The notes below the pieces were generated by a model. That model ran no database searches. It saw nothing but the letters and a program-made list of their open reading frames with translations, and was not told the DNA's origin. From Rarobacter faecitabidus (lineage in GTDB: Bacteria > Actinomycetota > Actinomycetes > Actinomycetales > Cellulomonadaceae), in the NCBI RefSeq assembly GCF_006716265.1, contig NZ_VFOS01000001.1, positions 992,001-1,056,000 of the forward strand: a stretch of DNA of 64,000 bases. The letters are read 5' to 3'. Of this stretch, positions 57,881-64,000 are shown in pieces. Each line of letters opens with the position of its first letter. The stretch's first letter is position 1. The position numbers and the translations under genes were made by a program.

Positions 57881-59703
57881 CAGTACGTGCTCCCACCTTC
57901 AAGATTTCCGCCCATGCCCATGTTCGCAATACCCGCGCCGACCGTGGAACCACCCCGGCCCGTGAGACGGTTGAAGTCCGCAACGTTCTGGCACTTCTCC
58001 AGGCCGGTCTCGTAACTGATGACGCCCTGCTTCAGTAGATCGGCCAGGTGCTGGTCCATCGAGTGCATGCCGTCGCCCGCGCCCGCCTGCATGGCCGAGT
58101 AGATCTGGTGCGTCTTCCCCTCGCGAATCAGGTTCCGGATTGCCGGGGTGGCGACCATGATCTCCGTCGCGACGACGCGGCCGGGTCCATCGGCCCGCTT
58201 GCACAGCGTCTGACAGACGACGCCCTGGATCGTCGCGGCCAACTGCACGCGGATCTGATCCTGCTGACTCGGCGGGAACACGTCGATCACGCGGTCGATG
58301 GTCTGCGCCGCGTCCTGCGTGTGCAGGGTCGCGAACACGAGGTGGCCGGTCTCGGCCGCGGTCAGCGCCACCGAGATGGTTTCGAGGTCGCGCATCTCAC
58401 CGACCAGGATGATGTCGGGGTCCTGGCGAAGCACGTGCTTCAGCGCGTTGGCGAAACTCCGCGTATCCTCCCCCACCTCGCGCTGGTTCACGATGGAACG
58501 CTTGTGCTCGTGCAGGAACTCGATCGGGTCCTCCACGGTCATGATGTGGTCGGGCCGATTGCGGTTCGCGAGGTCGATGATCGACGCCAGGGTCGTGGAC
58601 TTTCCCGAACCCGTGGGACCGGTCACGAGCACGAGCCCGCGGGGAATGCTCGCGAACGATCCGACCACCGCCGGCACACCCAGGCTTTCCAGCGGCTTGA
58701 TCTCCGTGGGGATGATACGGAAGGCCGCGCCGAGTGAATCGCGCTGCTGGTAGAGGTTGACGCGGAAGCGCGCGCCGCCGGGGACCTGATAGGCGAGGTC
58801 GAGTTCCAGTTCCTCCTCGAACTTCTCGCGCTGCTTTTGCGTAAGGATCTGATACACCGATCGGCGTAGCGAATCGCCATCGAGCGGCGCCTGGCCCTCA
58901 ATCGGCTTGAGTCCGCCATCGCGGCGAACCATGGGCGGGGAGTTCTTCGTCAGGTGCAGGTCGGAGGCACCCACGGCCGCGACCTCCCGCAGCAATGCGT
59001 CCAGGGACACGTCACCGTCACGTAGATCCTGGGACAGCCCCACACGCCCCGCGCCACTACCCGCGGGAGCCCGCTTGGCGGTCGGCGCGGGTCCGGCGGG
59101 GACGGCCGTCTTGGTTGGCGCGGGCGCCGTGGGCTCGGGAGTGAAGGCAGCCTGGCCGGGGAAGCCCGGCGCCGCGCCTGTGGGCGTGAACGTCCCGGGG
59201 GCGACGGCCTGCGGTACCGGAACGTCGGCGGCGATGGGCGGATTGGCCGCGGGCGACGTATCTCGTCCCGGGGCGGGTTGCCACGTGCCAGCCGCTGGCG
59301 CGCCCGATGCCGAAGCACGAGGCGACTGCTGGGCACTCGCACCTGCTGGCTGCGATGGCGAGTTCAGCGGACCTTGACCTCCGGCGGGCTGGTACCCCCG
59401 CGCCTGTCCCCCGGCTGGCGCTGCGGTTCGCTGCGACGGAGGAATCGGCGACCCGCCTGGCGCCGCGCCGGGTGCACCCTGGCCGTGAGCCGTGCGCAGG
59501 GGCTGACCGACAAGCGGACGTCCGCCGCCCGCACCCGAGCCTGGCGCAGGTTGTCCGGAGCCCGGTGGAATACCCCCGGCACTCCCCGGCACGGTCCCGT
59601 TCTGCTGCAGGCGCGCGGGCACCTTGTTGACGGGCGGGACGTCCTTCGGGCCCAGCGCCCACGAGAAATCGGGGCCGCCTCCAGTGTCCTGGTTCTCGCT
59701 CAT
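57880..59703 (-). CDS. pilT: Retraction ATPase PilT with a long Pro/Gly-rich N-terminal extension
   Basis: Hexameric motor that depolymerises pili. 607 aa, but the PilT core starts only at about residue 231 (SLDALLREVAAVGASDLHL). Core motifs: Walker A VTGPTGSGKSTTL (about 360-372), the Asp box MTVEDPIEFLHEHKRSIVNQ, Walker B IILVGEMRDLETISVAL (about 431) and His box HLVFATLHTQDAAQTIDR. GVVCQTLCKR and the C-terminal HQIYSAMQAG are typical. Residues 1-230 are low-complexity Gly/Pro/Ala/Gln, probably disordered. A perfect 14-bp palindrome lies between the ribosome binding site and the ATG. Confidence 0.93.
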   Translation of the reverse strand: MSENQDTGGGPDFSWALGPKDVPPVNKVPARLQQNGTVPGSAGGIPPGSGQPAPGSGAGGGRPLVGQPLRTAHGQGAPGAAPGGSPIPPSQRTAAPAGGQARGYQPAGGQGPLNSPSQPAGASAQQSPRASASGAPAAGTWQPAPGRDTSPAANPPIAADVPVPQAVAPGTFTPTGAAPGFPGQAAFTPEPTAPAPTKTAVPAGPAPTAKRAPAGSGAGRVGLSQDLRDGDVSLDALLREVAAVGASDLHLTKNSPPMVRRDGGLKPIEGQAPLDGDSLRRSVYQILTQKQREKFEEELELDLAYQVPGGARFRVNLYQQRDSLGAAFRIIPTEIKPLESLGVPAVVGSFASIPRGLVLVTGPTGSGKSTTLASIIDLANRNRPDHIMTVEDPIEFLHEHKRSIVNQREVGEDTRSFANALKHVLRQDPDIILVGEMRDLETISVALTAAETGHLVFATLHTQDAAQTIDRVIDVFPPSQQDQIRVQLAATIQGVVCQTLCKRADGPGRVVATEIMVATPAIRNLIREGKTHQIYSAMQAGAGDGMHSMDQHLADLLKQGVISYETGLEKCQNVADFNRLTGRGGSTVGAGIANMGMGGNLEGGSTY

Positions 59704-59717
59704 GGTGTGCGCACACC
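59704..59717. promoter_or_regulatory. Perfect 14-bp palindrome at the pilT start codon
   Basis: GGTGTGCGCACACC lies between the GGAGAG ribosome binding site and the ATG of pilT. Unfolded, the spacing would be too long for good initiation; folded, it would bring the two closer. It could be an RNA control element or a protein site. Confidence 0.5.
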
Positions 59718-59822
59718 CTCTCCGTTGCTGAAATCGCTCCCCGGCGCCCTTCCGAACGGCCCCGCGAAGACGTTACCGGTATCGGCACGCCGGCATCTCT
59801 TCTTAAGTTCCCGCGGAACCTC

Positions 59823-61496
59823 TCACGCCACGACGCGGAAGATCTCCTCCAGGGACGTCCTGCCCTCCGCGACCTTGTAGAAGCCGTCGTTCTTCAGCGT
59901 CATCATGCCGCCCGCAATCGCCGACTTCTGAATCTCGGTGCTGGACGATCCCACGACGGCATGACGTTCGATCTCCTCGTTCACCGCCATGATCTCGTGC
60001 AGCGCAATACGGCCGCGGTAGCCGGTGCGCGAGCACGCCGCGCAACCCTTGGGCCGGCACAGCGTCGGCAGCGGCTCACCGTCCTGCCACGGGAACCCCA
60101 CGGCAAGCAGTTCCTTGGGCTCCGGCGTGTACTCCTCCTTGCACTTGTCGCACAGCTTGCGCGCGAGACGCTGCGCAACCACGCAGTCCAGAGCCGAACC
60201 CACCAGGAACGGCTCGATCCCCATCTCGGTAAGACGCGTCACCGCCGACGGCGCGTCGTTCGTGTGGAGCGTGGACAGCACTAGGTGCCCTGTCAGCGAC
60301 GCCTCGATGGCGATCTGGGCCGTCTCGTGATCACGGATCTCACCCAGGAGCACCACATCGGGGTCCGAACGCAGAATAGACCGCAGCGCACTCGCGAAGG
60401 TCAGGCCCGCCTTGGGGTTCACCTGCACCTGGTTGATGCCCGCCAGGCGGTACTCGACCGGGTCCTCGACCGTGATCACGTTGATCTCGGGGCGAGATAC
60501 GGCGTTGAGGGTGGCATACAGGGTCGTGGACTTACCAGAACCCGTCGGTCCGGTCACCAGGATCATCCCGTACGGCTTGACGAAGCTCTTCTCGTAGATC
60601 GCATAGTTGTGATCCGAGAACGCCAGGTCCCTCAGGGCAAGAGAGGCCGTAGAGTTGTCGAGGATTCGCATGACGATCTTCTCGCCCCACACCGTAGGCA
60701 GCGTCGCAACGCGCAGGTCGATCTTGCGCCCGTTGTGCACGACGGACATGCGCCCATCCTGCGGCTTGCGACGCTCGGCGATGTCGATATCCGACAGAAT
60801 CTTCACGCGCGAGATCACGCCGTGCGCGATGTTCTTCGGCGACCGCTGCATCTCATGCAGCACACCATCGATGCGGTAGCGAACGCGCAGATCATGCTCC
60901 GCAGGCTCGATGTGGATATCCGAGGCGCGGTCGGTGATCGCCTGGGTGACCAGCAGGTTCACGTAGCGGACGATCGGCGCATCATCGTCGGCCGCACCCA
61001 GGTTCGCGAGGTCGACAGCGTCCTCGTCCACCTCGTCCTCGAGCGCCTGCGTCAGGTCCTGGATCTCTGAATCGGAGCGCACGAACCGATCGATGGCCCG
61101 CGCCAGGTTGTCGTGCGTCGTCACTACGGGCACGACCCCGCGCCCGCACAGGGATCGGATGTCATCGATCGCGACGACGTTCGAGGGGTCTGCCATCGCG
61201 AGCATCACATTGCCCGCGTCGTCGAAGTCAATCGGCAGCACCTGGAAGCGTCGCAGCACTGCGCCGGGAACCATTGCCACCGCCTGGCGATCCACCTGGT
61301 ATTCATCGAGATCCGCGAACGGCATTCCGAGCTGCGCGGCCAACGCCGAGACGAGCTGCATCTCGGTGAGCACGCCCATATCGACCAGGACGCGCCCCAG
61401 AGACGTGCCCTGGACGAGTTGCTCATCGAGCGCAGCGAGCAGTTGGTCCTCCGAGACGAGTCCCTCTTCGAGCAGGATCTCACCGAGTTGCTTCAT
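59823..61496 (-). CDS. pilB: Pilus extension ATPase PilB
   Basis: Motor for pilus assembly. 557 aa. The N-terminal MshEN/T2SSE-N domain (GEILLEEGLVSEDQLLAALD, about 1-140) may bind cyclic di-GMP or partner PilM. The ATPase core has SDIHIEPAEHDLRVRYRIDG, Walker A VTGPTGSGKSTTLYA (about 314-328), Asp box TVEDPVEYRL and Walker B VVLLGEIRDHETAQIA. The C-terminal zinc tetracysteine CDKCKEEY...CRPKGCAACSRTGYRG distinguishes it from PilT. The ATG at 61496 follows GAGGTGGAAG. First gene of the pilus locus. Confidence 0.96.
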   Translation of the reverse strand: MKQLGEILLEEGLVSEDQLLAALDEQLVQGTSLGRVLVDMGVLTEMQLVSALAAQLGMPFADLDEYQVDRQAVAMVPGAVLRRFQVLPIDFDDAGNVMLAMADPSNVVAIDDIRSLCGRGVVPVVTTHDNLARAIDRFVRSDSEIQDLTQALEDEVDEDAVDLANLGAADDDAPIVRYVNLLVTQAITDRASDIHIEPAEHDLRVRYRIDGVLHEMQRSPKNIAHGVISRVKILSDIDIAERRKPQDGRMSVVHNGRKIDLRVATLPTVWGEKIVMRILDNSTASLALRDLAFSDHNYAIYEKSFVKPYGMILVTGPTGSGKSTTLYATLNAVSRPEINVITVEDPVEYRLAGINQVQVNPKAGLTFASALRSILRSDPDVVLLGEIRDHETAQIAIEASLTGHLVLSTLHTNDAPSAVTRLTEMGIEPFLVGSALDCVVAQRLARKLCDKCKEEYTPEPKELLAVGFPWQDGEPLPTLCRPKGCAACSRTGYRGRIALHEIMAVNEEIERHAVVGSSSTEIQKSAIAGGMMTLKNDGFYKVAEGRTSLEEIFRVVA

Positions 61497-61539
61497 CTAA
61501 CTTCCACCTCGCCGTCGCTGCAGTTGCACTCCACAAGAG

Positions 61540-61545
61540 AACCTA
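61540..61545 (-). promoter_or_regulatory. Possible -10 box of the pilus locus
   Basis: TAGGTT lies 43 bases upstream of pilB in the gap after aroE, with no convincing -35. Read-through from aroE is the alternative. Confidence 0.3.
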
Positions 61546-61567
61546 TCGGCACGATTGGCGAGGAGTC

Positions 61568-62431
61568 TTAGCGGACGCCGATCGCCTCACGCAAAGCTGC
61601 ATCCATGACGGCGACATCCGGCCGCTGGCCCGTGAAGAGCGCCACCTGCTCCACGGCCTGGTGGAGCAGCATCCGCTCCCCCGACACGTAGGTGCCGCCC
61701 GCACCCTGCCACGCGCGACCAAGGTCCGACGGGCGGCGATCGTAGGCCACGTCGAGCAGGGGTGCATCGGTGCGCACCCGTACTCCGGCGGAGGCGAGTT
61801 CCCGCGCGAACCCGTCGGCGGCACCGCCCGGTAGCGTGGAAATCAACACTCCTGCGCCCTCGACCGTAGGCAGGAACTCGCCCGTGAGGTGGAAGTGAGC
61901 CCGCACGCCTAGCGCCGACGCCGCGGCCTGCACCGCCGTCGAACGCGCCAGCGACCTGACCACCACGTGAACTTCGGCAAATCCGGCATCCGCAAGCGCC
62001 GCGAGGGCCGACGCTGCGGTCGCGCCGGCGCCCAGCACTACCGCGTCGCCCCCGCCATGGGCAAGATCCGCCAGGGGCATCCCCGGCTCACCGAGCGCGA
62101 CCTCGATGCCTCGTATATCGGTGTTCTCGCCGACGAGGCGCACGTCACTGCCACTGCGATCGAATACCACGGTGTTCGCGGCACCCGTGGCAACGACGTT
62201 CGCGGAGCGCTCGTCCAAAAATGTCAGGACTTCCCTCTTGAGCGGCATGGTCAGGCTGAGGCCGGCCCAGGAATCGTCCAGGTGGGCGAGGAATCCCGCG
62301 AACTGGGGCTCGTCCACGTCAATCGCCTCGTACGTCCAGTCGAGGCCGAGCGATCGATAGGCCGCGCGGTGCAGGACCGGCGAGAGCGAATGCGTGATCG
62401 GATGCCCGAGCACTGCTGCGGATCGCGTCAT
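61568..62431 (-). CDS. aroE: Shikimate dehydrogenase
   Basis: Reduces 3-dehydroshikimate with NADPH. 287 aa. Substrate residues in LGHPITHSLSPVLHRAAY (Ser-Leu-Ser) and the catalytic lysine in LSLTMPLKREVL; the following ATGAANTVVF and ENTDIRGIEVAL (Asp) are normal. The NADP fold GAGATAASALAALADAG reads GAGATA rather than the usual GAGGxA. The ATG at 62431 has GGGGAG upstream and overlaps a possible 26-aa reading frame. Confidence 0.93.
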   Translation of the reverse strand: MTRSAAVLGHPITHSLSPVLHRAAYRSLGLDWTYEAIDVDEPQFAGFLAHLDDSWAGLSLTMPLKREVLTFLDERSANVVATGAANTVVFDRSGSDVRLVGENTDIRGIEVALGEPGMPLADLAHGGGDAVVLGAGATAASALAALADAGFAEVHVVVRSLARSTAVQAAASALGVRAHFHLTGEFLPTVEGAGVLISTLPGGAADGFARELASAGVRVRTDAPLLDVAYDRRPSDLGRAWQGAGGTYVSGERMLLHQAVEQVALFTGQRPDVAVMDAALREAIGVR

Positions 62432-62508
62432 ACTCTCCCCGACTCCATGACTGCGGTGAGCATGTGCCGAAGCTCAGCGCTTCGCGAAAGGCGGGGCATC
62501 CCGAGCAT
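62428..62508 (-). CDS. Possible 26-aa small protein between mltG and aroE
   Basis: An ATG overlapping the mltG stop (TGATG) opens a frame of 26 codons whose stop overlaps the aroE ATG by four bases. The product would begin [15 protein letters not shown] and end ESGRV, basic and amphipathic. Coupling at both ends is what supports it; there is no homology I recognise. It may simply be a translational bridge to aroE or chance. Confidence 0.25.
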   Translation of the reverse strand: MLGMPRLSRSAELRHMLTAVMESGRV

Positions 62509-63725
62509 CACTGGTCGGATTCCCCAGTGGGCGTGTAGTTCTCTTCTTTCCACGCCCGGTATTCCGCGACGTACTCCTGCGCCTCGTTGAAGGTCACCGC
62601 GAACTTGGTCTCGCCCGTGCTCAGATTGACGGTGACAAAATACATCCAATCGCCCGCCTCCGGCTTCAAAGTCGCCTCGATCGCGTCCATGGAGGGATTC
62701 GTGATCGGAGTGGGAGTCAGCCCCGTATGGACGTACGTGTTGTATTTGTTCGAGGTGTCCTGGAAGTCGGCCTTGGTGAGCGTCATAACGTCTTTGCCGG
62801 CGCCGTAGCCGACCGTGGTGTCCATCTGGAGTGCCTGGCCGACCTTGAGCCGGTTTTCGATGACGCGGGCGATCTTGTTGTAGTAAGCGGGCGTACCCTC
62901 GCGCTGCAGAATGGACGCCTTGATCAGAACGTCCTGACGCTCGGACTTCTTGACCCCGAGATCGTCGAGTTCCTTGACGCGCCGAGCCACCATCTCCGCG
63001 AACACGTCACCGATCGCCACGTCGCGCGCGTAGACGTACTGCCCCGGCGCGAGCCAGCCCTCAAACGATCCTCCGGCCGCCTTCGGCAGGCCGGTCGCAG
63101 ACGGGTCCGAAAGGGCCTCGGAGATGTCCTCGGGCGTGACGCCGAGCACGGACTGAACCTTCGTGCTGATCTGCTCAAAAGTCCAGCCCTCAGGGATGGT
63201 GATGACGTAGTCCAGGCGATTGTTCGGGTTCAGCAGCGTGCTCAGCGCGTCCTCGGCGCGCATCTGCGTCTTCAGCGCATACGTACCCGGTTGAATGCTC
63301 TGCGCACCTGGGTTTCCCGCCGCGACGTCCAGATAGGCTCCGCGCGTCGCGATGACGTCCGCGTCACGCAGAGCGGTGGCGATGTCTTCTCCGGTATCCC
63401 CTGGATTGATGGAGACCTCGACCTCGCCGCTTCCTGGCCCGGGGTAGTCCGAGACCTTGGAGGACTTATCGCCGGACGAAAGCAACCCGGAGAACATGTT
63501 CCCGGCCAGTGACGAGACGACGAATCCGCCCACGCCCACCACTACGACCGTCACCAGGATGGCGATCATAGTGCGGCGGCGCCTGGCAGCCTTGCGGCGG
63601 CGCTCCGCCCGCAGAGCCGAACGTCGGGTGTATTCCTGCGTCGTGACGTGCGGTGCCTCCTCGCCGGGAGCCGGTGGATGCTCCGCGGAGAACAGGTCAT
63701 GCAGATCATTCGTAGGGTGGTTCAA
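62508..63725 (-). CDS. mltG: Endolytic murein transglycosylase MltG
   Basis: Cuts nascent peptidoglycan glycan chains and so sets their length. 405 aa. A cytoplasmic basic N-terminus ([18 protein letters not shown]) is followed by one membrane helix (about 52-74), a LysM-like region and the YceG domain: [54 protein letters not shown] with the catalytic Glu, [18 protein letters not shown] and [17 protein letters not shown]. The start is TTG at 63725, chosen for GGAG at seven bases and its overlap with the ruvX stop. Confidence 0.95.
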   Translation of the reverse strand: MNHPTNDLHDLFSAEHPPAPGEEAPHVTTQEYTRRSALRAERRRKAARRRRTMIAILVTVVVVGVGGFVVSSLAGNMFSGLLSSGDKSSKVSDYPGPGSGEVEVSINPGDTGEDIATALRDADVIATRGAYLDVAAGNPGAQSIQPGTYALKTQMRAEDALSTLLNPNNRLDYVITIPEGWTFEQISTKVQSVLGVTPEDISEALSDPSATGLPKAAGGSFEGWLAPGQYVYARDVAIGDVFAEMVARRVKELDDLGVKKSERQDVLIKASILQREGTPAYYNKIARVIENRLKVGQALQMDTTVGYGAGKDVMTLTKADFQDTSNKYNTYVHTGLTPTPITNPSMDAIEATLKPEAGDWMYFVTVNLSTGETKFAVTFNEAQEYVAEYRAWKEENYTPTGESDQ

Positions 63726-64000
63726 GATTCGTCTCCCACTGCGGTGGTCGTGTCAACCAGTTCGCCCGCACGCCGTAGCGTGGAACGCTCGAAGTCAAGC
63801 GCGCCCTGAAGGATTTCCACGGCAGCAACCTGGTCCACAACTGACATGTGCTTCCGCCGCGACCGGCCAGCGGCGCTCAAGGCGCGATGAGCCGACACGG
63901 TCGTCATCCTCTCGTCAACAAGTCGCACTGGCACCGGCGCGATGTGCACCGCCAGCACGTAGGCATAATCGCGAGCCGCCACACTGGCCTGGCCCTCCGC
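63722..64000 (-). CDS. ruvX: Holliday junction resolvase-like RuvX/YqgF, C-terminal part
   Basis: Cytoplasmic RNase H-fold nuclease involved in rRNA 16S processing and possibly recombination. Only the last 92 codons are in the window; the frame runs off the right edge. [20 protein letters not shown] holds the DERxTT motif and [16 protein letters not shown] the C-terminal Asp. Residues just before the edge ([13 protein letters not shown]) fit the family. ruvX-mltG-aroE is the normal actinobacterial order. Confidence 0.9.
   Translation of the reverse strand, partial: AEGQASVAARDYAYVLAVHIAPVPVRLVDERMTTVSAHRALSAAGRSRRKHMSVVDQVAAVEILQGALDFERSTLRRAGELVDTTTAVGDES

Noticed and set aside
42711-61496. 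Tad/Flp pilus or type II secretion system
   Set aside because: Separate PilB and PilT, PilC with two GspF domains, PilMNO and type IVa-like FTLIE pilins point to a type IVa-like pilus; no TadA/TadZ/Flp or secretin genes are present.

Overview
This window is a gene-dense, GC-rich piece of an actinobacterial chromosome, reading almost entirely on the minus strand. A complete Pup-proteasome locus (arc/mpa, dop, pup, prcB, prcA, pafA), actinobacterial integration host factor (mihF), an HGxxPAAW-type protein, a tryptophan-operon membrane protein and a helicase-dead PriA all point to Actinobacteria. The combination with a type IV pilus locus set inside the shikimate genes suggests a Micrococcales/Actinomycetales-type organism. 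Genus cannot be fixed from this sequence. No tRNA, rRNA, CRISPR array, prophage or intact insertion sequence was seen.

Layout, in window coordinates. (1) 1-15300: a near-continuous minus-strand run transcribed arc, dop, pup, prcB, prcA, pafA, FKBP lipoprotein, hisF, hisI, Trp membrane protein, HGxxP protein, trpC, trpB, trpA, lgt, gltB (cut by the window edge). Many neighbours share 4-base start/stop overlaps. (2) 15331-22582: priA, metK, coaBC, rpoZ, gmk, mihF and pyrF, with several separate promoter and hairpin signals. (3) 22584-30764: the pyrimidine operon pyrR-pyrB-pyrC-(PH-like membrane protein)-carA-carB-pyrF, headed by a consensus PyrR-binding RNA loop next to the pyrR ribosome binding site; pyrD is not here. 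(4) 30838-31590: a decayed Na+/H+ antiporter gene and an inverted-repeat element, the only clearly decayed stretch. (5) 31591-39606: an acyl-CoA ligase with an odd repeat insert, nusB, efp, a SatD regulator with its membrane partner, aroQ, an ABC exporter on the plus strand, and a membrane protein with an in-frame 33-bp minisatellite. (6) 39682-42607: aroB, aroK, aroC. (7) 42711-61496: a type IV pilus locus (pilB, pilT, pilC, two pilins, three minor pilins, prepilin peptidase, pilM, pilN, pilO and a giant FN3 protein). (8) 61568-64000: aroE, mltG and the C-terminal end of ruvX.

The most notable system is the pilus. Assembly and retraction motors, the platform and the PilMNO alignment proteins look conventional for a monoderm type IV pilus. 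The minor pilins do not. One (831 aa) carries cadherin/Ig-like repeats and a C-terminal discoidin (F5/8 type C)-like domain. Another (607 aa), GspK/PilX-like without Glu5, carries ricin-like beta-trefoil segments. A 1310-aa secreted FN3 protein ends the cluster. My inference is a pilus with a multi-lectin adhesive tip that binds glycans or polysaccharide. The PilT here also has an unusual ~230-residue Pro/Gly/Ala-rich N-terminal extension.

Domain names and gene identities rest on recognised motifs and gene order. No database search was possible, so regulatory sites and the lectin assignments are predictions.
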